From positions 310,001 to 374,000 of the forward strand of contig MCGO01000028.1 of assembly GCA_002104985.1 (NCBI GenBank): a stretch of 64,000 bases of DNA, in the 5' to 3' direction. Of the stretch, positions 34,990-46,150 are shown one piece after another (position 1 is the stretch's first letter; each line of letters opens with the position of its first letter). Both the position numbers and the translations under genes were made by a program. The notes under the pieces were generated by a model that saw only the letters and a program-made list of their open reading frames with translations, was not told the DNA's origin and did no database searches. This DNA comes from Rhizoclosmatium globosum (Eukaryota > Chytridiomycota > Chytridiomycetes > Chytridiales > Chytriomycetaceae).

Positions 34990-36473
34990 TTACTTATGGT
35001 GGGATTTTAAGGCAGTCAGCATGTCATCAGTCATAGCATCCAAATCAAACTTATTCTTCCATCCCCAATCCTGTCTCGCCTTACTGTCATCCAACGACTT
35101 TGGCCAACTGTCTGCAATAGCCTGTCTAAAGTCTGGTGCATAAGTCATTTCAAATTCAGGAATCCTCTCCTTGATCTTGGCCGCAATCTCTCTTGGATTG
35201 AAACTGAACGCGGCCATGTTGTATGTACGTTGCTTGAGCAAGTGGTTTGGCGCAGCGAGGAAGTCAACGGTTCCTTCGAGACAGTCTGGGAGGTACATCA
35301 TTGGAAGGGAAGTTTCTGGACCGAGGTAGCATTTGTATGACTTTTCTTTGAGAGCAGAGTGGAAGATTTGGACAGCATAGTCTGTGTAAATTTTTTTTGC
35401 ATATTAGTCATAACCATATTTGATGTGATTAGACGGGTGTTTACGAGAGGGGAGGAACCAAGAAAAAGGGAGGGAGGGAGGGAACAAAAGAGGCGGGAAA
35501 CAGGAAAAGGCGAGCTTTGTAACAACAAAAGATGTTTGATTTGCTTGCTGTCTGAGATGTATCCGCCCATCTCCAAAAAAATAGGGCAGCCACCCAGGCA
35601 AGACTATCGCAGGGTTCACAAAACCCAAGCATGATGATTTCACACACGTCACGGGATTTGGCAGACAACTGCCATCACTTACCAGTAGTACCGCCTCCAG
35701 GCTCGGTATCAGAAGAAATGATACCAGGGTAACGAAGAGAACGGAAGTCGACACCGAATCGCTTGGCATAGTATTCTCCCATCAACTCAACGTGAACTTT
35801 CGTAATACCATAGACAGTAGTTGGACGCATGATTGTCAAGTCTGGAGTAAGATCTCTTGGCGTGGTAGGACCGAAAGCACCGATAGTTGAAGGACACATG
35901 ATACGGAGTTGGTGTCTTCTTGCAAGTTCGAGCGTGTTTGTGAAGCCAGTCATGTTGATTGCGAGAGCCTTGTCGATATTCTGTTCACCGACGGCGGAGA
36001 GGAGCGCAGAGAGGTTCACGATCCAGTTGATGTCGTTGTCCACGACGATTGTTTCGAGTTGTTGCATGTTGAGGACATCGGCAAAGACGTATGGGCCTTG
36101 CGCCTTGATTTCTGGACTTGGTTTGCGGATGTCGGAGGCAATTACGTTCTCGTTTCCGTACTTTTGTCTTTGAGGTTGAGTCAGTAACCTTGTTTATGGT
36201 GCGAACATCAAAGCAGGGTATACCTCAGCAGACTAACAAGACCAATTCCAAGCTGTCCAAGGGATCCTAGTTATCGCAGGAAGGCGTTAGTTGTTTGAAG
36301 ACAGCTGCAGGAACACTTGCCAGTGACCAAGATGCGCGGTTTGGCAACATCTGCTGGGTGAGTGGCAGTGGTAGCAAGAGTTCGGAATGAAGTGGCAAGA
36401 GCGCGACTTTGACTGTATCCCAATTGTAAGCTTAATCCTGCAAGGTAATGGGGACGAACCGGAAGAAGAGCAT
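34990..36473 (-). CDS. TDH: L-threonine 3-dehydrogenase, mitochondrial (short-chain/epimerase type)
   Basis: It oxidises L-threonine to 2-amino-3-ketobutyrate with NAD. Exons: 36473-36460, 36412-36321, 36266-36224, 36167-35683, 35381-34990 (341 aa). The extended short-chain dehydrogenase pattern is clear: the glycine loop 'LVTGSLGQLGIG', 'NLSALLSAVGEQN', 'PSTIGAFGP', the catalytic 'YGITKVH', then 'LRYPGIISSD' and 'QAIADSWPKSLDDSKA'. This is the animal/trypanosome type, not the zinc alcohol-dehydrogenase type of E. coli. Exon 1 encodes only five residues; removing a 47-nt GTTCGT...ACAG intron yields 'MLFFRQSRALATSFRTL', a mitochondrial presequence. The intron at 36320-36267 is GC-AG (TG|GCAAGT). 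It is divergent from the gene for the next pathway enzyme. Confidence 0.9.
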
Positions 36474-36829
36474 TTTCTGGCGTTGTTCTTGCTTCCAAAA
36501 ATGGATGATTTTTTTTCCCGATATGGAAGAGGGTCCTTTCCGTTCTTTTCCGATGTGATCAACCCAACCCGGAAGGAAGATACAAGAAAAAAAATTGAAG
36601 AACAGAGAAAGAAGTAAGGGAGCAGGGAGAAGGGCGTAGGAAGAGTCAAAGGGAGGAGAAAACGAACGTTCTTCATTTGAAATTATTTCCTGATTCCTGT
36701 TGTGAATCGTGATTTCTCCTTCCTGTCACCAACCTGTATAATATTATATTCTTTAACCTGTAATTTCATTATCATTATTTAGTATTTGGGAAGGGAAGAA
36801 AAGCTTGGGCCAAAAAGAATCCCGAAAAG
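36474..36829. promoter_or_regulatory. 356-bp shared divergent promoter of the threonine-catabolism pair
   Basis: The region separates the start codons of TDH (minus) and 2-amino-3-ketobutyrate CoA ligase (plus). Two enzymes of consecutive steps sharing one spacer suggests co-regulation. A minus-strand open frame within it (36676 downward) has a signal-peptide-like start but runs out of frame with TDH. Confidence 0.6.
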
Positions 36830-38441
36830 ATGCTTAAGAACACGACCCGCACATACTCCACTGGCCACGCAGCGCTACGTACGATTGTGCAGAAGGAGCT
36901 CGATGGAATCCGATCCGCGGGAACATTCAAGGTAGGCAGTCTGAGTTGAACAAACAGTCAAGTACAGTAGTAAATCGGGCACAGACGGAACGGGTGATTC
37001 AAACAGCGCAGGCGGCGTCGATCGGCGTCCCCGGGGCAACTGTCACCAACTTCTGCGCAAACAACTACCTCGGATTCGCAGCACACACGTCGATCCGCAC
37101 AGCCGCAAAGGCTGCGATCGACAGCCACGGCGCCGGACTCGCCTCGGTTCGCTTCATCTGCGGAACCCAGGACATCCACAAGAACCTCGAGGCAACGGTC
37201 GCTAGGTTCCACAAGAAGGAGGACGCCATCCTGTACCCGTCCTGCTTCGATGCAAACGCGGGTCTCTTCGAAGTGCTGCTCGGTGAGAACGATGCCGTCA
37301 TCTCAGATGCTCTGAACCACGCTTCCATCATTGATGGAATCCGTTTGTGCAAGGCGAAGCGTTTCCGGTGCGTAGTAGTGTTTCTGTCCTGAAATACCTT
37401 GATAACAACTGACTGGCCCTTCTTCACCTTCAACTTCACAATCACAAGATACAAAAACTGTGATATGGCTGACCTCGAAGCCCGCTTGAAGGAGGCTGAT
37501 GATGCTGGTGCTCGCATCAAGTTGATTGCCACAGACGGTGTGTTCAGTATGGACGGCCGTGTCGCCCCGCTCGACAAGATCTGTGACCTTGCTGACAAGT
37601 ACAAGGCCATCGTTTTCATTGGTTAGAATTAGTTGGTACTCTGTCATTGGTCTTATTCCTTCCTCTTCCCCACTAGACGAATGCCACTCGACTGGATTCT
37701 TTGGAAAGAACGGACGTGGTACTCCAGAATACTTTGGCGTGGAGGACCGCATCGACATCATCAACTCCACCCTTGGAAAGGCTGTCAGTGGAGCTGCCGG
37801 TAATCACCCTCGTTTTTCTTTTTTGCCTTGTCAAGCCATTGATGTGGCTCCATTCCGTGCTTTCCCGAAAACAACCCGCAACCCAAGCAACTCTACTGAC
37901 AAATCCAATCCAAAAAACAACAACAACAACAGGTGGATACACTACTTCTTCAAAGGAAGTCATCTCCCTCCTCAGACAACGTTCTCGTCCATACCTTTTC
38001 TCAAACACTCTCCCACCCGCCGTGGTTGGAGCTGCCACAAAGGCCTTTGAACTCATTGATTCGGAAGGTCCAAAGTTGCGTGAACAGTTGCGTGCAAACA
38101 CAAAACTCTTCCGTTCTCGTATGGCGGCCGCTGGTTTCACTCTCAAGGGTGATGACCACCCTATCGTTCCTGTTATGTTGGGCGATGCCAAATTGGCGAG
38201 CGATGTTGCTGATGATATGCTCAAGAAGGGTATTTACGTTATTGGTTTCAGTTACCCTGTTGTTCCCAAGGGAGAGGTATGGCCTTGTATTCTGTTTGAA
38301 GTATCGTTCTAACAATCATATTCTGTTCAGGCTCGTATTCGTGTTCAACTTTCTGCTGCTCATACTACTGAGCAAGTCAACCAGTGTGTTGATGCCTTCA
38401 TTGAATGTGTAAACAAGCGAAAGACCGCCGCCAAACTCTAA
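36830..38441 (+). CDS. 2-amino-3-ketobutyrate CoA ligase (glycine C-acetyltransferase)
   Basis: A PLP enzyme that cleaves 2-amino-3-ketobutyrate with CoA to glycine and acetyl-CoA. Exons: 36830-36931, 36985-37367, 37449-37621, 37677-37799, 37933-38276, 38331-38441 (411 aa). Motifs: '[13 protein letters not shown]', '[14 protein letters not shown]', '[20 protein letters not shown]', '[10 protein letters not shown]', the PLP lysine in '[16 protein letters not shown]' and '[18 protein letters not shown]'. The N-terminus '[19 protein letters not shown]' is a plausible mitochondrial presequence that bacterial Kbl lacks. The (CAA)n stretch at 37918-37931 is the end of intron 4. It forms a divergent pair with TDH, mirroring the tdh-kbl operon of bacteria. 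Confidence 0.95.
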
Positions 38442-38518
38442 CTTCAGTTCAAAAGAATAAATTGAACTATTACACTTTACATTCTTTATAGACCGCGATA
38501 AATAACTTCGTTCCAAAA

Positions 38519-40384
38519 ATGTTGCGACACAACCCCAGCAACTCGGCAAACAACTCTCCACGTATAACCCATCGGCTTGAAGGAGGCCATGTTCCGAGCA
38601 TAAGAGAAGACCTGGCTGCAAGACTGCGAGCAGTAGGGATCAAGCTGACTCCCACTCAACTCCGCCTCGCCGCGATATATGCCGTTACCCTTCTCTTAAT
38701 CTTATCCAGCATACTCATGGCATCCACGGTAATGTCAAAGCCGTCTAGTCCACGGAATTCGCATGGATCATCCGATCGTGAAGCTGTCATAGCGAGGGAA
38801 AACATTAAGTTGCTCTACACTGCCAGCACTGGAATAGGTCTTACGAATATGCTATTTGCAGCAAAGGCGAAGGCTGTTGCTGCCGGAACACATAAACGTG
38901 TCTTGGTTGCATTCAACTTTGTCGGCGAAGAGCTCAAGACGATGGGCCAGAGACATCTGATGCGCCTTGCGTACAAGAACGGAACGGATGATGCAGATGT
39001 GCTCTTTGTGGTTCGGGATCCTAAAAATAACGTTGAGGATCGGATCTTGACTACTGAGCAAACAAACCACCACGATCTCTTTTCTCTTGGACAAACGTAT
39101 TATGAACGTTTCCATGAACACGGCGAAGGTAAATCGGGATTACTGTTCCCTCAGACGGTTGTCAAACATCTTGGAAGGGAGCTACCGCATTATGACTTCA
39201 TCGTCCTTACGGATATCAACACGATCATCAATTTGGAAAACCTTGTATCACAACTTGAAAATTGGGACTCAAGCAGCCTTGTGTATGGAATCCATGAAAA
39301 GTCAGGAACTGCGATTTTGAGTGTGAACTTAACAACGTCTCTTCCTTACCCTCTTGGACTCGCAGACCAAAAACTGGCCAATATCGCAAAGAAAGTGTTG
39401 GATGCAAAAATCAAGTCCTTGGACAACAATCTAGTGGAATCTTGTGATCGCATGGATGGTCCCCAAACTGCCGTCATCATTCAAGGCTGTGACTCGTTCA
39501 CCAAGAAATACAATGCATTCAAAGCGATTCAATACATAGATACCAAGGTTGAATTTTCCGCTGACAAAGTCAACAAGTTTCTTCCGCAACCACCATTTGA
39601 ACCCAAGTCAATTTTGTTTGGAGTCTTTTCGTACTTCAACGACATCCCAACGTTAAGACGACATATTCTTCGATTTGGGTACAGCACGATTCAACGGGCA
39701 TCACAACGAAGCATTGACCTCCGGTTTGTTATGGCTGTTCCAGGGAATGAATACGAAAAGTTTCTGATTCTGGAAGAGCAAGCACGATACGGGGATATTC
39801 TGTTGATCGACACGCCTGAAAGTATGAATGATGGAAAGAGTTATCGTTACGTCGAGCAAGTCTGGCAACACATGGTGAATGGGTCGCTACCTCAGTATGA
39901 CTTTATCTTCAAGGTGGATGAGGACGCATACATGAATCTGAGGGGTATTGCTGCCAACCTTGCTGAATACGATCCTCAAGAATCTTTGGTATGGCTCGTT
40001 GTGCATTTATTCAATCAAAACCATACTCACAAAACTGTTTGTTTTTTTTTTAACGAACAGTATTTCGGACGTGGGCTCTTGCCTGAAAAGAAGTTCTTTT
40101 TTGGCATGATCTATGGATTTTCAAATGAACTCGCGAAACGGATTGCTGCTCTCAATCCTAAACCGGATGAAATCAAAGGTCCTGAAGATCAAATGATGGG
40201 CGATATTGTCGATAAGGCAAATAATGAAACGGAGAAGATCACATGGAATTTGCTTGACTTACCCGATGTGAGCACTGCGTTCTCACTTCCGCGAACGAAA
40301 GAATCTATGGGAATGCACAGACTCAAAGACTATGTCGATATTTGGAATGAAATTGTCCATTACGAAATCTTATATTCCCTTTAA
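38519..40384 (+). CDS. type II membrane double GT31-like glycosyltransferase, array copy 1
   Basis: Exons 38519-39988 and 40061-40384 (597 aa). A single membrane anchor lies at about 58-75 ('AIYAVTLLLILSSILMAS'). Two GT31 (beta-1,3-galactosyltransferase-like) halves follow. The N-terminal half (about 120-260) has 'HYDFIVLTDINTIINL' where the C-terminal half (about 355-490) has 'QYDFIFKVDEDAYMNL', so only the second keeps the acidic metal motif; 'GPEDQMMG' near the C-terminus is the usual GT31 acidic block. The 72-nt intron is stop-free and 3n long, but sits at exactly the phase-0 position (after 'ESL', before 'YFGRG') of the introns in copies 2-4. It is the most divergent of the four copies. 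Confidence 0.8.
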   Translation: MLRHNPSNSANNSPRITHRLEGGHVPSIREDLAARLRAVGIKLTPTQLRLAAIYAVTLLLILSSILMASTVMSKPSSPRNSHGSSDREAVIARENIKLLYTASTGIGLTNMLFAAKAKAVAAGTHKRVLVAFNFVGEELKTMGQRHLMRLAYKNGTDDADVLFVVRDPKNNVEDRILTTEQTNHHDLFSLGQTYYERFHEHGEGKSGLLFPQTVVKHLGRELPHYDFIVLTDINTIINLENLVSQLENWDSSSLVYGIHEKSGTAILSVNLTTSLPYPLGLADQKLANIAKKVLDAKIKSLDNNLVESCDRMDGPQTAVIIQGCDSFTKKYNAFKAIQYIDTKVEFSADKVNKFLPQPPFEPKSILFGVFSYFNDIPTLRRHILRFGYSTIQRASQRSIDLRFVMAVPGNEYEKFLILEEQARYGDILLIDTPESMNDGKSYRYVEQVWQHMVNGSLPQYDFIFKVDEDAYMNLRGIAANLAEYDPQESLVWLVVHLFNQNHTHKTVCFFFNEQYFGRGLLPEKKFFFGMIYGFSNELAKRIAALNPKPDEIKGPEDQMMGDIVDKANNETEKITWNLLDLPDVSTAFSLPRTKESMGMHRLKDYVDIWNEIVHYEILYSL

Positions 40385-40606
40385 GGAATTAAATTCTCTT
40401 TGTTAAAGTGTTCTTTCTCTTGATTCATTGTTCCAACAAGCCAAAGCTACACCCTACCCCAACAGAGGAAGCAGCGTACCTCCGCGTGTTCTTTCCATAC
40501 GTAAAGTATATATATCAATCATAGGTAAGCAGCATACTCTCCATTTCGTTTGGAAAGGTGACCACTCGCCGCTCAAAATGAACTCACATTCATAATTTAG
40601 ACAAGA

Positions 40607-42483
40607 ATGCCGGTACAAGACAAGGACAGTCCCGAAATTACAATAGCGCTACTTCCTCGAGCTGCTATCAATGTTCCGGCTACTCAAACTCAGACACAAA
40701 GTGATGATTCAGTATCTACCCCAACAACGTGGAAGATAACCACCGCTCAGCTACGCCTTGGTGCAATGTTTCTTATCGCTTCGATGCTTGCTGGATCATT
40801 CATCTGGCTGTCGTGGAGTGTAACCTCAAATGGAAACAGCAGCCATACACATCACTTACAAGGAACTTCCGATCTTGAATCTGTAAATGCAAAAGAAGGG
40901 TTGAAGATGCTGTTTACTCCAAGTACCGGACTTGGGATCACCGATATGTTGTTCGTGGCGAGAAACAAGACTGCTGGAACACACAAACGTGTGTTACTTG
41001 CATTTGACTTTGTGGATGAAGAACTCAAGACAACGGCACAGAGACAATTGATGCGTGTGGCATACAAGAAGAGAACGAGTGATGTGGATGTAGTGTTTGT
41101 GGTTCGGGATCCAAGGAATAATGCAGAAGATCGGTTGTTTACTTCCGAGCAAGAGATAAACCACGATCTATTTTCGCTCGGACAGACAACATACGAACGA
41201 TTGTATGAACACGCGCATGGAAAGCCCGGTGTGTTGTTCCCTCAAACAGTTGTCAAACACCTGGGGAAGGAAATGCCACATTATGACTTCATTGTTCTCA
41301 CAGGCCGCAACAATATTGTCGATTTGCGTCAGCTTGTTTCTCTTTTGGGAAGCTGGGATTCCAAGGACCTAGGGTTTGCGTACAATGCTGCAACAACCAC
41401 TGCTATTTTGAGCACGACGCTCTCGAAGGCTCTTGCATATCCAGTAGGAAATGAAGACAAGGATTTGTCCAATCTTGCCAAGAAAGTGAATGGCTCAAAA
41501 GTTCATGACCTTCCTGATACAACCTTCGTTACTTGTTCAAAAGCGTCAGAGGCAGGAAATGCAGCTGTGATCCATAGCTGTGATTCTTTGGATTTGAAGT
41601 ACATGGCGTTAAAAGCGTTACAATATATCGACGTGTCAGACTTTTCGGCGAAAGCAGTAAACAAGTTCCTTCCAAGTCCATCATTAGATCCCAAGACTGC
41701 TTTGTTTGGAGTGTTTTCTTATTCAGCTGACATACCCGCAATTCGCCGCAGCTTGTATCGATTTGGGTACAACGTACTCCAGAAATCTCCACAACGAAAC
41801 ATTGATATTCGATTCGTGATGGGAGTGCCGAAGACTGAGGCTCAAAAGCTCTTGATTCTCGAGGAGCAGGAACGTCACAAAGATATTTTGTTGATTGATA
41901 CTCCTGAGAATATGAACGATGGAAAGAGTTTCTACTATGTGCAACAAGTATGGTGGCATATGACCAATGGAACGCTTCCAAAATACGATTTCGTGTTCAA
42001 GGTTGACGATGACGCATATCTGAATTTGCGCGGTATTGTTGCGAATATTACCCAGTATGATCCGAAAGAGTCTTTGGTAAGTTTGGCTCCTTTTTCTTTT
42101 CTTTGCATTGTCTGATTCAATTCTTTGATTAGTATTTTGGACGTGGACTGGCTTGGGGAGCAGAGAGCAATTGGTACTTTTTTGGAATGGTTTATGGGTT
42201 TACCTCTGAACTCACGAAACGAATTGCGGGGTTGAATCCTGAAGTTGGACATCTTGGTGGTAATGAAGATCAAATGATGGGTAATATGGTCAACAAGGCA
42301 AACGTCACACACAAGATTATCTGGAATCTCCTTGATTTACCTGACATTAGCGGAGCATTTTCTGTTCCAAGGACTAAAGAAGTTTTCGGAGTGCATCACG
42401 TCAAGGACTACAATTACATTTGGAACGAGATGGTTAGTTTTGAAGCAATTTACTCCCAAAACCGTCGACGGTCATGGTTTTGA
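40607..42483 (+). CDS. type II membrane double GT31-like glycosyltransferase, array copy 2
   Basis: Exons 40607-42076 and 42133-42483 (606 aa). Anchor about 50-70 ('LGAMFLIASMLAGSFIWLSW'). N-terminal half with 'HYDFIVLTGRNNIVDL' (metal motif lost); C-terminal half with 'KYDFVFKVDDDAYLNL' and 'GGNEDQMMG'. The first ~600 bp are nearly identical to copy 3, while the middle is distinct from it. It ends 'NRRRSWF', an extension shared with copy 4 in spirit but not copy 3. Acceptor sugar and linkage cannot be told from sequence; GT31 enzymes act in the Golgi on glycoproteins or glycolipids. Confidence 0.82.
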
Positions 42484-42546
42484 AAGCGTTATTAAAGTAT
42501 GTTTGATTATGCCTTTTGGATGCCTTCATCAAATTTCATTCTGAAA

Positions 42547-43797
42547 ATGGTTTCCAACCCAACAACTTCGGTGACTGCAGTTTTATCGTGCCCACCACTC
42601 AAGAAAGCCATTGAAACCCACGACAAGCACAACTTGAAGGACCTTATTGGCAACGTAGTATTTCAAACCAGCTTGAATGAGGCTGTGGCCAACAACTCTG
42701 AAGGCACTCCAATTTTCTTGCAGTTTCAAGAGCTTCCGTAAGTTCTGTTCGATCAATAACTTGATCATGTGTTGTTCTATGTCCATCCCTCGATTCATTA
42801 ACCTTACGACATTACACAGTGGCTGCCACACGTGCACCAACTACGCCGCCAATGTCCTCGCCCACCCGTTGATGGCTGAATTCATCTCTACTTTCTTCAT
42901 TCCCGTGCTCGTGAACAACAACCCTGCCTACTTTTCAACAGAGGACAGTGATACCCTGGCCAGGTTCAACGAGCCCCATGAAAACAACCCCACCTCCCGT
43001 GTTCTTTCTCCTGATGGTAATACTGTTGTTGCCTCTAGCGGCGATGTTTGGACTCTGACTGGCATTTTTGAGTATTTGGTCCGCGCCCTTGTTGAACTTG
43101 GAGCTGGCAAAGAACTTTCGGGTAAGCGTTGGATCGATGCTTTGGCTACTTCGGCTGGATGGAGATTTGTTAAGGATAGTGCTGGTTTTGTGGTTGGATT
43201 GAGTGATTTGGAGGGCGAGGTTGAAACTGCCACATTCTTCATGGAATGCTACTGGGGTGGAGAAGCTTTGTTTGGAGACGTGTTTGGAATTATAAGCACT
43301 TTCCCGGGATGGCTTGACGGTGTGGAAGTTGTGGAAGTTCAGTTTGACACAGTAAAGACTGGGTTTCCGGAATTATTGGAAAAGGTCCTGGAGCGAGATG
43401 GTTTCGGAGTGTTTGTACACAATGAAGTGCAAGCCAAGTTTGTCAAAGAAAGTGGTGTTGCGGAGACGCTGATGAAGGACAGACGAGATGAGAAGGGAAT
43501 GTTGAAAGAAATTCAGTGGATCTCCAAGCGTACGGAAGTCAAGTATCATCTGCGTAACAAGGAAGGGGGGCCTTGGGAAGGCTTCCCTTGACTACTGCTC
43601 AGCAAGTTTGGGTGAATGCTGCGTTGAGCGATCGAGCGGAAATTGCGATCATTCAGTCGCTCCTTTCTCCCAAACAAATTGACCTTTGGACACAGCTAGT
43701 TGACGGAGATATGGACGATATTGCATTCGGCCCAGATGCTGATTCTGGTTTGGCAGAGCATTTGGATTTGTTAGAAACGAAGCTTAACCTCAAGTGA
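42547..43797 (+). CDS. thioredoxin-fold + MsrA-like protein, apparently frameshifted near its 3' end
   Basis: Exon 1 is 42547-42737 and exon 2 starts at 42820. The N-terminal part has a CXXC motif in 'GCHTCTNYAANVL', suggesting a thioredoxin-like fold. The C-terminal part contains 'ATFFMECYWGGEALF' then 'GIISTFPGWLDGVEVVEVQF', which parallels the start of peptide-methionine (S)-sulfoxide reductase MsrA ('GCFWG' Cys retained, preceding Gly replaced by Glu, substrate loop shortened). The frame stops at 43591, but the -1/+2 frame from about 43573 continues with 'LPLTTAQQVWVNAAL' to a stop at 43797 and looks like the true C-terminus. The break lies at a run of six G (43565-43570): a base-call error, a real 1-bp indel, or a 38-nt intron could explain it. 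It lies inside the glycosyltransferase array, 63 bp after copy 2. Confidence 0.6.
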
Positions 43798-43906
43798 AAA
43801 TACATACTTTTTAGAATTCGATAATTGCAATAATGAAAGTGAACAGAAAGAGAAGCGCTTGAATTTTCTGGCTTTCCTCCCACTCACCAAGCCTCAGCAA
43901 ACAAGA

Positions 43907-45757
43907 ATGCTATCGCAAGACAAGGGCAGTCCCGAAATTACAATAGCGCTACTTCCTCGAGCTGCTATCAATGTTCCGGCTACTCAAACTCAGACACAAA
44001 GTGATGATTCAGTATCTGCCTCAACAACCTGGAAGATAACCACCGCTCAGCTACGCCTTGGTGCCATGTTTCTTATCGCTTCAATGCTCGCTGGATCATT
44101 CATCTGGCTGTCGTGGAGTGTAACCTCAAATGGAAACAACAGTCACACACATCACTTGCAAGGAACTTCCGATCTTGAATCTGCAAATGCAAAAGAAGGG
44201 TTGAAGATGCTGTTTACTCCAAGTACCGGACTTGGGATCACCGACATGTTGTTCGCTGCAAGAAACAAGACTGCTGGAACACACAAGCGTGTATTACTTG
44301 CATTTGACTTTGTGGATGAAGAGCTCAAGACAACGGCACAGAGACAATTGATGCGTGTGGCATACAAGAAGGGAACGAGTGATGTGGATGTGGTGTTTGT
44401 GGTTCGGGATCCAAGGAATAATGCTGAAGACCGGTTGTTTACTTCCGAGCAAGAGATAAACCACGATCTATTTTCGCTCGGACAGACAACATATGAACGA
44501 TTGTATGAACACGCGCATGGAAAGTCTGGGGTTCTGTTTCCTCAAACAGTTGTCAAACATATGGGGAAGAATATGCCACACTATGACTTTATTGTTCTGT
44601 CGGGCTACAACAATATTGTCAATTTACATAATGTTGTGTCTTTGCTGGAAGACTGGGATTCCAAGAAGCCAGAATTCGCGCATCATTCTGTTTCAAAGAC
44701 GACGATTCTGACAACAACTCTTGCAAAGTCTCTTGCGTATCCAATAGGAAATGAAGACAAGGATTTGAACAACCTTGCTCAGAAAGTGAATGGCTCAAAG
44801 ATTCATACCTTGGCTGAAACAAAGTTCAAGACGTGTGCCGATCTCACGTTAACGGACGTTGATGAATTGGTGCTCACTTATTCCTGTGATACATTAGACC
44901 TAAAGCATCAGACCCTGAAAGCGATGCATTTTGTTGAAAGAGTCGATTTTTCGGCAAAGGCAGTCAACAAGCTCCTTCCAGGACCTCCATATGATTCCAA
45001 GACTGCGCTATTTGGAGTCTTTTCTTATTATTCGGATACACCGACGCTTCGACGCAGCTTGTATCGATTTGGATACAACACCGTCCAGAAATCTCCACAA
45101 CGAAATATTGATATTCGGTTTGTGATGGGAGTGCCGAAGACTGAGGCTCAAAAGCTCTTGATTCTCGAGGAGCAGGAACGACACAAGGATATACTGTTGA
45201 TTGATACTCCTGAGAATATGAATGATGGCAAGAGTTTCTACTATGCACAGCAAGTATGGTGGCATATGACAAACGGGACGCTTCCAAAGTATGATTTTGT
45301 GTTCAAGGTTGACGATGACGCTTATCTGAATCTGAGGGGTATCATGGCGAACATCACAAAGTATGATCCGAAGGAGTCTTTGGTGAGGTTTTCTTTTTGA
45401 TGGAGTTGGCGCTCAATTGAAAAACCGCAGTATTTCGGACGGGGACTGCCATGGGGTGAAGAGAGCAACTGGTACTTTTTTGGAATGTTGTATGGTTTCA
45501 CTTCTGAACTCACAAGAAGGATTGCTGCTTTGAATCCTGATGTCAAACATCTTGGTGGTGACGAAGATCAGATGATGGGGAAAATGGTTAACCAAGCAAA
45601 CGTAACAGACAAAATCATGTGGAATCTTCTAAATTTACCGGAATGGAGTGCGCCATTTTCGGTTCCAAGAACTAAAGACGTTTTTGGAATTCATGACCTG
45701 AAGGATTACAATTACATTTGGAACGAGATTGTCAATTTCGAGGCCATTTATTCATAA
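43907..45757 (+). CDS. type II membrane double GT31-like glycosyltransferase, array copy 3 (mosaic)
   Basis: Exons 43907-45382 and 45431-45757 (600 aa). Domain order as in copy 2: anchor about 50-70, degenerate N-terminal half with 'HYDFIVLSGYNNIVNL', active-looking C-terminal half with 'KYDFVFKVDDDAYLNL' and 'GGDEDQMMG'. The first ~250 bp are ~98% identical to copy 2 and unlike copy 4. From about 44210 to 45445, including the 48-nt intron, it is nearly identical to copy 4. Exon 2 then diverges from both. This is the signature of gene conversion or unequal crossing-over. The donor is GTGAGG here and GTAAGG in copy 4. Confidence 0.83.
44210..45445 (+). repeat. segment nearly identical to 46438-47675 (copy 3 / copy 4)
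   Basis: Long stretches match base for base between the two copies, including the intron ('TTTTCTTTTTGATGGAGTTG'). Introns normally drift fast, so the homogenisation is recent. Confidence 0.75.
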
Positions 45758-46150
45758 AACTATGAGAGGCAAAGTCCGGCACCTTATCCCTTCTTATTAT
45801 ATAGATTTAATGTGGTGTATACCAATTTGGGATTATTTTGATTTTGCGATAGCAGCATTGAAAGATACTCACGTTCATATTAAGCATTTGTCTTTTCAGG
45901 AGAGCAAAAGTTCACGAGTGGTGAGGATCATTTGAAATTTCCCTGGGGTGTTGTGCAAAATTCCAAGTCTTTGTTCTGACACAAAGCCTTTGTTGAATAC
46001 ACATTAAATAGTGATACCTCACATAACTCGTTGTCTTCACATCAAACGTGGCAAGGTAAAGGTATGTTGCTCGTTTCTTCGGCACTCGCAAAAAGAAGAT
46101 CCAACTTGCCGCTGAAGGAAACAACAGTCATCCACCATTGAGTCTGCACA
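45758..46150. other. 393-bp spacer between array copies 3 and 4
   Basis: No credible ORF or RNA gene. It would hold the 3' UTR of copy 3 and the promoter of copy 4. It shows no similarity by eye to the shorter spacer upstream of copy 2. Confidence 0.5.

Noticed and set aside
36287..36676. Minus-strand ORF with a signal-peptide-like start upstream of TDH
   Set aside because: It is out of frame with TDH and ends in low-complexity sequence; the 14-nt first exon with a 47-nt intron gives a better mitochondrial start.
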